From Amphimedon queenslandica (Eukaryota; Porifera; Demospongiae; Haplosclerida; Niphatidae), in the NCBI RefSeq assembly GCF_000090795.2, contig NW_003546251.1:531730-595729 (forward strand): a stretch of DNA of 64,000 nucleotides. The letters are read 5' to 3'. The first letter of the stretch is position 1; each line of letters begins with the position of its first letter. Below are positions 12,071 through 24,700 of the stretch, piece by piece. The notes under the pieces were generated by a model. It did not search any database and was not told the DNA's origin. It was given only the letters and a program-made list of their open reading frames with translations. The translations under genes were made by a program, and so were the position numbers.

Positions 12071-12499
12071 TTCTCGACAGGGCCAGCGGGCGTGCCAGAG
12101 TGCCACAGCAGCGTGTATCAGTACTGTCGTTTTTGCTGGCGTTGTCTCTGTGTGAAAGAGTCAAAAACACCTCCATATCCTGGTCTTGTTTCGTCCCAGA
12201 GGACTCTAAGACCCAAAGGCGACTTCCACAACCGGAAAATCTCCTCGAGAGACCGAGTTATTCTTGTTTTTAGAAACAGTTTCACCCCGACTCAAAAACG
12301 GCGGCCGCTTCCCTTGGCAACGGGCCCACGGCAACTCATCTCAACTTTCCTTCTTCATCCTCGTCCACTTCAGAAGGAAGGCAAGAGCCAGAAAAGTGAG
12401 TCCAGTCCTACAAGCTAACCCTCTTCTCCTTCGGCCCCTCTTGTCCAGCGTAGGCTGTGCCCATAGAATGCCACGAGGGTTGTTTACATTAGCGCTCCC

Positions 12500-12505
12500 C
12501 ACGTG
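12500..12505. promoter_or_regulatory. E-box CACGTG (2 of 3)
   Basis: A perfect E-box within the inferred leader intron of the MNT-like gene. Confidence 0.5.
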
Positions 12506-12673
12506 GCTATCTCTTTCGAAAAGAAAGAGATAGAAAGAAAGAGAGACCCATTCCAAAGATCACAGGAATCTAGAACCCTCTCTAGCGAGCCCCCTTGACC
12601 CTGCTTGCTTCCCCTACTCCATATTTTCATTTCAGAGCAAGCGGTCGGGAGGAAAGGGCCCGGGTAAGGCACA

Positions 12674-12679
12674 CACGTG
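12674..12679. promoter_or_regulatory. E-box CACGTG (3 of 3)
   Basis: A perfect E-box 161 bp before the MNT-like ATG, flanked by GC-rich sequence. Confidence 0.5.
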
Positions 12680-12839
12680 GACCCGCCGGGAGAGAAGGAG
12701 AGTCGATAACTGCTTGCTTTATCACTTCTTCTCACATGTACCACTACCACCACATGTAGTTACTGGCTGCATCTACTAAGTGCCCCAAGTCTTGTAATGA
12801 GTGAGAATTTATCTTTTCACTTTTCACCCTGTTTTTAGG

Positions 12840-15800
12840 ATGTCTGAAGCTGGATTGGAGGCTCTGATTCAAGCAGCACAGTTTCTTGAAGAGAATGGAG
12901 GTAAAGGATTTGAGCATTCATTGCTTGAGTGTTTGTGCAAGTTTTTGTATCTTTGTGGTTGAAACGTTGTTTGATTTCTGGGCCTAATATTAAGACGTGT
13001 TAAAGCCAATTGTCACCTTTGATGCTGATTACTTGTTAGCATGTCAAACATTTCTCTCTTTATACATGTATATCCACTCTCCTCTTTCTTTGTTTCTTTC
13101 AGCTTCTGAAACTGGCGCTGAAGTTGACGTTCAGACCTCGGGCCAACGCAAAAGAAACACGAGACACAGGATGAAGAAACCCTCGCCATACAGGTACTGG
13201 CAGAAGAGGTGTACATGTGTAGCCTCTGTAGGTCTTCTGTTCTTGATTGTTATTCCTGTGTCAGTTTAATCAGGGAAAAAGGGAGAGAGGTTTTATCATA
13301 CTTTCAATTGCATGTTCTTTCACTTTAGACAAAATTATTGTCCTTCCTTCCTTCCTTGCCTTTCCCTAGTCATTGTCTCCCAGTGTATAGCAACCTCTTC
13401 TGCTTACTATCTATCACATTTATATATACACACACACACCCTCTCTCTTATTCTGTTTCTCTCTCCTCCCTCCCTCTCACCTTCTCTTTCTTTATTTCCT
13501 TTCTCTTTACCAACTCTCTCTGTTTGTGTTCATTTATCTGACTAAGCTTGTAACCAAACGTGACCACAAGTTGGTGTAGAGGAAAGCATATCAGTGCCTT
13601 GTATGCTCAATTCCTCTTTAAGCTAAGTGGAGTTCATGTATCAGAAGACATACAAGGCCTCTGTGATGTAACCCCAAGTATTTATATTGTCAAGGAGTTT
13701 TGTGTGGGCTCTGACTAAAGGCATCTTGATTGGGCATTGGGGTTTGTGTAGGGCTATCTCAATCTTGGGTGGTTTATTGCTCACATACATGTACATGTAT
13801 AAGTACATGTGTATATGCCCTTTTACTCATTATGTCCATGTAATACTAGGAACTAATCACGCGTATTTATTGTACTAGCTTGTGGGTTTTTAGGGCATAT
13901 ACTCTCTCACTCTCTCTAGCTATTAAGCAGACCCTGTGTTACTATGTTATAAGCATGCATTTGCATTCTCTCTTTCTGCTGGCTCATGTTTCTAACTCAG
14001 CTTTGTATTACCTGCTAATTCTGATATCTGCTTCACTAAGCACATTCCTTAGCTTCTTTCCCTAACCTTTTAAAAACACTAGCACACACAAGTAGTAATA
14101 TCAGTACAGTCATGAGATTATCAGCTCTTTCTTGTATACATAAAGCTACTACAGAATGATTATGATTTGTTTTATGTCTTGTCGTCAGTGAACCTGCTTC
14201 AGTTATCATTTGTAGTGTGTGTGTGCATGTATGTGTAATGGACACCTGGTCACATATTGTCTGCTTTAAGTACATGTATTTGATACATTTTGTAGAGAAA
14301 GAGATTATTTTGTAGTTGTATTAATAATTCATGTTTGTTTCTCGTCTTCTTTTTTATAGTCGAACAACTCATAATCTCTTGGAAAAGAATAGGTGAGCTC
14401 TCTCTCTCTCTCTCTCTCTCTTTCTATACACACATTGTATAAACTTTTATTGTATGTATAAACTTTTATTGTACGTATAAACTTTTATTGTACGTTTACA
14501 TATCCAAGGAACATAGTTTCTTCCTTTTTCCAATACATTCAAAGTCTAATTTGGCATTTCTCTTACAGAATGTTTTCCAAATGAGCCGGTTTTGAAACAT
14601 GTGCTGCACACATGCACTCATCACACATGTGACTTACCATATTACTATACATGGACTTCCTTGCATGCTTGTAATGTACTTACATGTATATGGTGGAAAG
14701 TTATAGCCTGTAATATTATACCACTTCTCTCTCCTCTATTTGGTACTCATCTTATAGTACCAACAGCTTATAGAGGCACTTAGTGTCTATTGTACTATGC
14801 TAAGTGTCTCTGTTCTTTATGCCCTTTGGCCTCTCTTGTGTTTACATGCCAGCTGTGATCCATGTCCCTCCCCTACTCTCTATCACTATTAATACTCACC
14901 TCTCTCCTGTGTGTGCATTATGTATATGTACTTGTGTGTGTGTGTGTACTTGTGTGAGGCACTTCAAATCTATGAATAACAGTATCTGATAGTCTATTGT
15001 AAAATGATATTGGTGCATGGCATTCCTCATTTTGCCCATAGGTGGCCTATGAATCTCCTTTTCTTGTTATATGGGGTGTTACTGGGTATAGGTATATGCT
15101 GCTATTATTCACTTTACCTCCTATGGGACCAGGTGGGCATTACAGGTGTACACCCACTGTATCCAGTCCCAATGGGGTGTGAATCTTCTGTCTTATATTG
15201 CCCTTGTAATGGGTGTATATCAGGGCATGTAAAGAGAGACTTTTAATAGCTTTATTGGCCTATTTTTCCTTTTCTTATCACCTTGGGGTCATAATCTTGT
15301 GAACATGTACTTGTGTTTTAATCATTATGAAAACTGTCTGAGGTTTTTAATGAGAAATATAATTTGTGTATATACACAAACCTCAAACTCTCAATTAGCA
15401 TACATGTACATGTATGTTCTACTCTACCTTCTTTCATTTACCATTCACACACAGACACAGACACACACTCACACACACACACACACACCCACACACCTTA
15501 TTTAAGAGAAGATGTTACATATACCACACACAGCTGAGCACAATCTGTTTCTGGTCTGATCTGCTGTTTCCTCTTTGGCTTGCTTTGTGGTTTATTGGTG
15601 ACATTGTCTGTGTTGTTGGATCAGCTGTTTGCTTAATGGTAGCAACATGAACTGGATCTGTAATAACATCATACAGATCCTTATGAACCCACTTCTTATG
15701 CGTATACATGTATTTTTATAGACTTTTTAAATACTAGCCATTACACCATACAAACATAAAGACATGTAATCTCAAATAACTCACTCATGTACATGTACAT

Positions 15801-18397
15801 GTATGTATACACTAAGCTGACTCTTATGATATCTGGTCTAACCACATACAGCATTGTACACATGTCCCCTTGATATTCGATATTCTACAAACATCATGCA
15901 GTCTCTCTACATGTACATGGCTTGATTACCATTCCCATACATGTGCTATTCTTGTAACATGTGTTATATGACTTATATCCATTTACATGTATGTATGTGC
16001 ATGCATCTAAATGTGTTGTTCTAATTAAGTTAGTGGGAGTTTCTACAGTTGTCGTGAGGGCATTAATTGGAATCATGGCAGAATGACCCTAAGTTGTTTT
16101 TGTTCTCAGAATTGTTCTCATGTCGTGAATACAATAAATTGTCATATCATTGTCACATGGGGGGACATGTGTCATCATTATACTTGCACACGTATACTGC
16201 TGATATGTCATTAATTGTGTGTGTTATTTAGATGTGTACATCTACTATAGTGCATATATGATTTTTGGCTTCGTTCCCAATTTATCTGATTGTACTTATA
16301 AAGTTAATTATTATCATTATCCTCTCTTCTTAAGAATACATTGATTATAGGATGGAATGGCTTGTTTATGATTCAATGTCATTGTCTTTATCCATCATTG
16401 AGAGGATATAATGTTTATGCTATGTATAATGCACTGGCTTGCTTTGAGCCTGCAAAGAAGTTTATCTATTTAAAGATGTTGCCTTTTTTCATTTTAATGT
16501 ACAGTAGCATCTAATTTAGTTGTTGGATTTTGGATAAAGAGTAATTGGTATATTTAATTGCAACTGAACATGTACAGGTACATTATGCATACAGGGACTT
16601 TGTGTTATTTTCTCTATCTTCCTTTTGTCCATTAAAGCCTTTTTTCAGTTGTTAATATTTATTTCCCTCCATTAACAGTGGTTCCTAGCCCCTTTGTTAT
16701 GTTTCTTTAACACTTTCATTGACCCTATTAGTTATTATTATTGATAATACTGACTCCCTTTAACCACTAACTTGACCACTTAACTTTATTTGCGATGGCT
16801 TCCAGTAACTTCTAATATGACACATGTTCTCTTACAAACTCACAAACAAGTCCATGTGTACGTGTATACTTTAATACTAAAGCTTATTTTTGTTAAGCTA
16901 GAGTTGTATGTCCTAACTGCTAGACACAATTGTGTACACACGCACGGTCTGTTATGTAATGAATGCGCATTGTGTATTTAGTAAACCAAAAGCAGTCGTG
17001 TGAGTTACTGTTTAGTTTTTATGGATAATCCCAAAAGTAGGGAATTATACACCATAGCAAGTGGATTGGAGGCCTATTAGGATTTCTAATTTCAATTTAC
17101 ACATGCACACACAAACTTGCATGTACATTACATGTATTATAAGCTATTATTGTCATTTTTTTTTTTTATTCTTTAGACGTGCTCAGTTGCGTGACTGCCT
17201 TGAAGTCTTGAGGCAGCATGTTCCCTTTCCAGATAAGCTCACAACTTTGGCATTGCTTCAAAGTGCAAGGAAATACATTGAAGTGAGTCTGTATACATGT
17301 GTAGTGCCATAGGACTTTTAGTACCTGAATTCCAGCCAAATATTTGTAAGAAGGACTACATGTAGTGTGAGAAAGTGGATTGCCTACAGTAGCTACTTGT
17401 TTATCACTTGTTTTTCTATTCCTTTACTTACATGTATGAGTTTATTTTAACAACTTTTTGTGTATATATGCGCGTGTAAGTGAGTAACTGATGACCCTTT
17501 GTGTTATTCTTGTTTCCTTTTATGGCCTATCAATCAAAACACAATTTAGTTTTATTGTTGCTTGTCAGGTTTTAATTCCCACTGGATTTTGGTATAGTGC
17601 TCATGCAGGTTCTTGTTTGTAGTACAGGGTCTTTACCCAAATTTTGCCAAGAATGACTAAGAGAGAATTCTCCATTTTTATAATTTTTTCTGATACGTAT
17701 ACATGTTTTTATGTTGTGTAGTAAGTTTGAGCTGATTCCGATCAAAATTAGATTTTTTATGAATTTTAAAAGTTACTCCAAAATTGAGCTAAAGTCCCTG
17801 TACTATAGTACAGTGATTTGGGCCAAATTTTGCCAAAAATGACTAGGAGAGAATTCTCCATTTTTATATTTTTTTTCTGATACATATACATGGTCTTATG
17901 TTGTGTAGCAAATTTGAGCTAATTCCGATAAAATTTGGATTTTTTATGAATTTTTAAAGTTACTCCAAAATTGAGCTAAAGTCCCTGTACTATATAGTAC
18001 AGTGATTTGGGCCAAATTTTACCAAAAATGAAAAGAAGAAAGTTTTTCATTTTTATAATTTTTCCTGATACATATACACGTTCTTATGCTATATTTTAAA
18101 TTTGAGCTCATTCTGATCAAAATTGGATTTTTTTACGAATTTTTAAAGTTACTCAAAAATCGGGCCAAAGTCCCTGTACTATAGTACATGGTCTCGAGCC
18201 AAATTTTGCCAAAAGTGACTAGGAAAGAATCCTCCATTTTTAATAATTTTTTCTGGTACACATATACATTGTATGTATACATGCATACATGTACATGTAT
18301 GTTCTTTATCTTGGAGTACAAGTTTGTTTATAATCATCACATTTGCTTGCATAATGCTCCCACTATTGCTATTATTAGTTTTTTCATATCTCGTGGC

Positions 18398-18464
<67 letters not shown>

Positions 18465-18590
18465 ACGAAAATTAGAATTAAGAGGGAGAGAGAGACAAGA
18501 TGAGAGAAAAGGGGAAGAAACCCATAATTACAAAAACGAAAAGAAGAGAAGAAGAGAAGAAACAAAAACAAAAAGAAGCACAAAGACGAG

Positions 18591-18623
<33 letters not shown>

Positions 18624-19343
18624 TCAGTGTGTTGTGTGTGTAATGGTGACATATTGATTACATTCCTCAGTTGGAATTTGCTCCTCACACTATGTACTCC
18701 TTCATTCAAGGGCCAGTAAACTAAAGATTGACAAAACTGATTATCATTTAAATTTAATATAATGACAGCCCTTTTGTAAATGATGGCCCACAATGGCTCT
18801 ATATTGTCTCTATGCAGCCATTCATTATTTCATTCACTTTCTGTCTTGTATCGTCTATAGGCCTTAAAGACAAAGGAGAATGAAGAGACTCAACTTATCT
18901 CTGAGCTTCAAAGAACACAGACTATTCTACTCACTCGTCTCGCTGCCCTAGGGGCCGGTGGGAAGCTCCTCCCACCAGTCGTCACGGCTCTAGCAAACGC
19001 CACCACACCCTCTTCCATAAACTCGATGATGTCTTCGTCTCTCTCTGTCTCAAACTCCGCTGCCCCCACCTCAACAACTAATGCCAACGGGGCCTCCTTT
19101 TCGAAAGCCAACCCGGTTACCACAGCAACCGTTGCTGCAACCGGAAATGGGGCGGGGCCAACCGAAGAGCTTGACGAGAGTCTGGTGATTGATGTGATTC
19201 ATGATTCAGACGATAATAGCTCAACTACTTCCGGTAGCGATGGAGGCTGTACTTCAACTAGTCACAAGAACACTACGGCCATTGCTACAAGTACTAGCAA
19301 CAGTACTAATGACATTGAGCCTACTCCTGCCACTGCTCAATGA
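12840..19343 (+). CDS. MNT: MNT/MXD-type bHLH-leucine-zipper repressor
   Basis: Five coding exons (12840-12900, 13103-13193, 14360-14392, 17177-17282, 18861-19343) give about 257 residues. The N-terminus, GLEALIQAAQFLEENG, fits a SIN3-interaction helix (MNT: IETLLEAARFLE). A basic stretch (QRKRNTRHRMKKP) leads to the bHLH: H55, E59 and R62/R63 in THNLLEKNRR are the E-box-reading residues. Helix 1 is CLEVLRQHVP and helix 2 LALLQSARKYIEAL. A short zipper follows (TKENEETQLISELQ, with leucines to LAALG). The helix 2/zipper join is closer to MNT (SLKRKEKEYEHE) than to MXD1, so MNT is preferred, but a pre-split MXD/MNT ortholog is possible. The tail is Ser/Thr/Asn-rich with an acidic DESLVIDVIHDSDD. 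It should pair with MAX and repress at CACGTG. Exon 3, only 33 bp, carries the DNA-contact residues. Confidence 0.86.
17625..18260. repeat. About 180-bp-period intronic repeat (four units)
   Basis: It lies in the last MNT-like intron. The phrase gccaaattttgccaaaaatgac..gagaattctccatttttata begins near 17,640, 17,820, 18,010 and 18,195, a spacing of about 180-185 bp. Units 2-4 each follow the phrase agtccctgtactatagtac. Same superfamily as 2925-3795. Confidence 0.8.
18397..18463. repeat. (TTA)n microsatellite
   Basis: About 22 perfect TAT/ATT units in the last MNT-like intron. Shorter ATT tracts follow at 18,591-18,620, 19,945-20,012, 20,127-20,163 and 36,175-36,222. Confidence 0.95.
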
Positions 19344-19944
19344 GGGGGAGAGAGAGGAGGGGGCAGTACTTAGTGCCTCCTCTTCTTGTTGCTACTTTTT
19401 CTAAATTTGTAAGCTAGTGACTTTAATTATTACCTTTTTGTGTACATTTTGGTGTGCATGTGTACATGTACATGTAGCTCGATATGTATTTTTTATTTGT
19501 CTTTTTTTACAATGTAAATGTAAGCCTTTTTCAATGCACCTACATGTGTACATGTACATGTATATGCATGTATTTACATGTACATGTACTGTATTTGGAA
19601 TGTGCATCTATTATTATTTCAAATCATCCAATCTTTCTCTATCTTTCTCTTCCTTTAGTAACCGGGTTACTATAGACTAGTAGTTACAGTACATGCTGAC
19701 TCTGGCTTGTTTGCTGTTTTTTTTTCACTCTCTCTGTGTGTTGAACTGACTGTATGTTACATGTTTGTATGTGTGTGTGTGTGTGTGTGATATGTGCATG
19801 TACTCAAGGAAGATAAGTACTTTCTTTCTCTTTTTCCTGTGTTCTCTTTTCTCATACTCATTTTCCAAATGAGACGCAGAATCCGTTATAAGGAACAATA
19901 AACCATAGTTAAATAAAATAAATAATAATATATTGATAATTATA

Positions 19945-20013
<69 letters not shown>

Positions 20014-20814
20014 TACAGATAATAAAATAGAGGTATTATTTAACAAATTGTCTTATTTTTGATCACCAGTTATAATTTTAAATGTAATGTTGATTCATCA
20101 GGAAGATTTAACGTAAAAAGCACATTATTATTATTATTGTTATTATTATTATTATTATTATTATGAAACTATTCTTCTCTGTTCCTTTTTCTTTCATTTC
20201 CATTATTAGTAGTAATAATAATAATTATTATTTAAATCTCTTCCCCCATTTAACTCCTTCCTTGTTTCCATTACTCTTTTGTAATACTCTTTTAATGCAT
20301 ACCTTTTTGTTTGTGTTTTTTTTGTTTGTTTAAGCTCTTTGTTGTTGTTTATTTGAACACTTATTATTGTCATTATTATAGTTAGCAAGAGAGATTTATT
20401 TTCATGTGTCATTATGTTTGTTTGTCAGTAAAAACAAGTTGTTATTTTACTGATTTTCTTAATAATTATTATTACTGAATTCCACGTCCAAACTAGCTGC
20501 AATTTGTTCTGCTTTGAGGCTTGCTTTCTTATTGCGTTATTAGTAAAATGCAAATTCTTGTATATCTTGTGCAGCAAGTTGACATAATTGAGCTCATTCA
20601 GCTAGCAGGGCGGGGCTTTACGTAATTAAGCATAATTGGCATCTATGAATTTTAATTAACTGCCCGCTTAGCTCCACCTATAGGCGTGGCCTCTTGATTG
20701 ACATTGTGTTCTGGTCGGAGCTAGAAAGTTGAGTCTACATCTGTCTCTTCTTTCTCCACTCACTCTCGTCCTTACATTCCTCCAGATCCTCCATTGGCGG
20801 CCAGTCTCTGACCA
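19344..20814. other. Intergenic region MNT-like / DOCK
   Basis: Contains the MNT-like 3' UTR (rich in TACATG repeats), a late AATAAA near 19,898, long (ATT)n tracts and a GC-richer DOCK upstream region (aggcgtggc near 20,691). No convincing gene on either strand. Confidence 0.5.
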
Positions 20815-21729
20815 ATGGAGTCTTCTGATGGTTTCTCCCGTTGGGTCCCTACCAGGAACGCTAAATGTGGTGTGGGTAAGCTGACCTCTCCTTATATACT
20901 TCTCCTGCTCGTGTTACACGATGCATGGACATATAGAAAGGAACAAAGCTAACCTTTATTGCGTGCACATACCAGCAGTCCAGCTTAGTATAGCTTTGAT
21001 TTTGTGTTGTCACTCGTCCAATTTGTCTCACCCCATTTAATCTCTCCCTCCCTCTCTCTCTCTCTCTCTCTCTCCCCCTTTCTCTCTCTTTGTTGTGTGT
21101 TTCTGTATTAGTCGGCACAAGGGAATGTTTACCTTTCACATTGTAAACTGTTTTAACTTGAGAGGGAGAGAGAGAGAGGTTTTATCAATTTCAAAAAGTG
21201 TTGAATCAGAAAGTCGAGCGATGATCTGTGTTATTCACATGACGCCATTTTACATGTATACGGCTACATCTGAACGCAAATCCATTTTTATTTAAACTTG
21301 TGTGTATGTTTTAATAATAATAGCTTTGCTTTAAACTAAAAAGGTGCAATACATGTTGTATTCTCCATGCATTTTACATATAACTGTACATGTACATGTA
21401 CATAAATACATGTACAATGTACATGTACTTTTTTAAGATGCATGTACATGTACATGTACTTGCTTTTAAAGATGCATGTACAAAGCTTAATGTACTTTTA
21501 TCTTTTTGTTCCTCATTCTTCCATGTCATCAAGCAGAGGGAGGGAGTTTATTGTACTCATGTACACGTGTGCATGTGTTTTGTATCCAGTGGTATTTCAG
21601 TAATGAGGGCAATGCTTAGCTTATGCTTTGTAATTAGTTGTAACTTGTTGTAGCAATAATGTTTGATGGTTTGGCTAACCTAATGTATGATAGTTTTGGC
21701 TAAACTTTTGGTAGAGGATATCTCATTTT

Positions 21730-21781
<52 letters not shown>

Positions 21782-24700
21782 TCACAAATCCTTTATTTTT
21801 TTCTTTCTAATTTATTCCTTTTCACTTTCTTTGTCTCTTCTTTAGCTATCTATGATTTCATCCCTGATCAATCTGATCCGAATTCTCCTTACTTGAAGCT
21901 TCAGTTTGGCGACGTCGTTCAAATACTGGAGGAGAACTCTGGTTAGTAAATTGATAATTGTTTTAAAATCCAATTACCAACTCTGCAGCAGGTGCTGTAA
22001 TCCTATTCCTTGTGTAATTACTATGTGTATTTGATCAATGAATATCATTACAGCAGCAATAATGTTATTATTATTGTTGTGATAGTGTTTGTATCATTAT
22101 TGTTAATTTGGGCATTATTATTTAACTATAACCTTCTCCTACATCTACATTGAGTGACAGTGTAATTGTATTATGATGTACATGTACATGTCTCAAGAAC
22201 CTGTATGTATGTACATGTACATGTACACGTATAAAGGAAAGAGAAAGAAGATACAACATGTAGATAGGGAGGGAGGAAGAAGGAAAGAAAGAGAGAGAAA
22301 TTATGATTGAATGTGTACGTGCACAAAATACTATAGCATGTTGATGTTCACAACTTCATTATGTACACGTACTTTATAATCTGATGGCGAAAATAATTAT
22401 TGCTTTAAAGTTTACTAACTGTGCAATGCAGTTTAATAATTCATGTATTTATAGTTATACTTTATAGATCTCTTTCTAAAAACTTTATTTTACATGTATT
22501 TATTGTATCTGTTATCTTGTAGGTTGGTACAGAGGGTTTTTTATCAGAGACAAGTCACTTAAGGTACAATGTATGAGAGGGAGGGAGAGAGGGGGGGAAG
22601 GGAGAGAGGGGGGAGGGAGAGAGGGGGGAGGGAGAGAGAGGGGGGCAGAAGTTTCAGATATAAAATTGAGGGGAGGAGAGAGAGAGACATGATAAGAGAT
22701 GATCTTCTAAAATTGATTAAAAGTCAGTTATTGTGAGTATCTATTGGATGAGCTCAGTTATACTGTGGTACTTTTGGGAACAGGATAATCTGATAACTGA
22801 CAGTTGAACTACTGTCACTTAAGACACTGCAATCATGCATGTACAGTACATGTGTATACATGTACATGTACATGTGCTGCACATGTACTGTAGTAAGATA
22901 ATGTTTGGTGTTACATTTTAATTACTCTTTTCACTGTATGTACATGTACATGTACTGTACATATTCCTTATCCCCCCCCTCTCTCTCTCTCCGTCTCTTA
23001 TTCCAAGTATCATGCTCATTATGTGTATATTTAGTTTCAATTTATTGCTTTTATCAACATTTTGTTATACCTGTAACTTACATGTAACTGTGTGTGTGAC
23101 ATGTACATGTACATGTACATGTACATGTACATTTACATTTTCCTTTTTCTTATGTACAGCTGGTCGTTATAATGGTTAACCATGATGACCAGCTGGGATG
23201 TGTGGTGATTACTTGAGGCTTTGATTGACTTTTCTATTTTTGACCTTTTCTCACTCACTCTCACTCTCTCTCTCTCTCTCTCTCTTATCTCAGGGAGTGT
23301 TTCCAGCCTCATATGTTCACCTTAAAGACTATAATGTCATCAATCCAGGGTAAGACATAGTCAACCCTTGTTACAACCAACTAGTCTGTGTGATATCTTT
23401 GTTATAGTCCTGCTGAGATAATACGATCCAAAGAGGATCCAATGGTACAGGAAGTATCTGATGTTCTCAGAGAATGGTGTGGCAGCTGGAAGAAGCTTTA
23501 TGCCGTAAGTACATGTACATATACATGTACATGTACATCCCTTTGTCACTTAATTTTTCTAATCAATCTTTTATGTTTATACTTGTTGTTGCCAAATTAC
23601 CAATGTTAAATAAACAAATGAGTCGATGGTGTGGAGGATTATACAAGCTGTTAATTATTATTTTAGGATGGAAAGCGTCAGCAGTTTGAGGAGCTGAAGC
23701 ATTTACTGAAGGAGCTCTTGGAAAGAAGGAGACAAATAATGTCAAAAACTCTCCCCAGGGTAGGGGAGAAAGAAATTATTGTGACATATTACTACATACA
23801 TGTACGTGTACATCTCTCACTTTTCTTCCCTCCTCTCTCTCTCTCTTTCTTTCTCTCTCTCTCTCTCTCCAGGATGAGTTGCGTGAGTTAAAGCAAAGAG
23901 TTGCCCAAAAGATAGACTATGGTAACAAGTTTCTTGGCCTTGACATGATTGCTAGGGAAGAGAACGGTGAAGTGGTTAATCCTAAGACCTCTGGTGTCAT
24001 GAAACTCTTCAAATCAGTAAGGGAAAGCAAGAAATACATTTACTATTATCATTATTATTGTTGTTGTTGTTGTTGTTGTTGTTACTGAATTTTTGTGTAT
24101 TTTTCAGATGAGGAGCATATCTCAGCAAAATTCTGAGTCAACTCCTGCAACTGCTTCCTTACCAGGACAAGTGGTAAGAATTGGATTGTCATGAATAATT
24201 ATTATAATTTTCTTGTTACTGTCACTAATCCTCTTCCTCTTGTAGAAAGTCTCCCGTGCCGTTGCTGTGTCTACAGCCCCAAAGAAAGAGGAGCATCATT
24301 TGTTCATTAAATTCTCAGCCCTTGCCCTCCCTGTCAATGAGCCATGTGACCTCCTCTTTTTCCTTTATGATGGAAAATTGAATAAGATCCTCAGGTACAG
24401 GAGACTGACTGTATACAGTTGTACTTGTGTCAATAGTGAGGGGGAGAGAGAGGACATGGTTCTGTTGGTTCACACTTCCTTTTTTGCTTTTACAATATTT
24501 TTTATATTTTTCTAGTGAGCGTTATATGATTTGTTTGTCCCACCAGTGTCTACCTAAGAATTCTGATAAGATTGGACAGTGCTTTGCAGTCTTCACTGTA
24601 AGCCACTATACCATGCATACATGTACATCTACATACAGTACATGTACATTGATCTACCATAAGACACTGTTGATGTGTTAAATAAGAATGTACAGTACTT

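Larger units (their letters stand above)
11956..12839 (+). promoter_or_regulatory. Shared promoter and 5' leader of the MNT-like gene
   Basis: This stretch is distinctly GC-richer than the rest of the window. A consensus donor (AAAA|GTGAGT at 12,396) pairs with the acceptor at 12,837-12,838, just one base before the ATG, so roughly 12,060-12,395 is probably a noncoding first exon and 12,396-12,838 a leader intron. Several open frames cross it on both strands, but none resembles a protein. Three CACGTG E-boxes lie in it. Confidence 0.5.

Noticed and set aside
12068-12556. Several overlapping open frames on both strands of the GC-richer MNT leader
   Set aside because: No protein-like composition and no homology; low stop density is expected from base composition.
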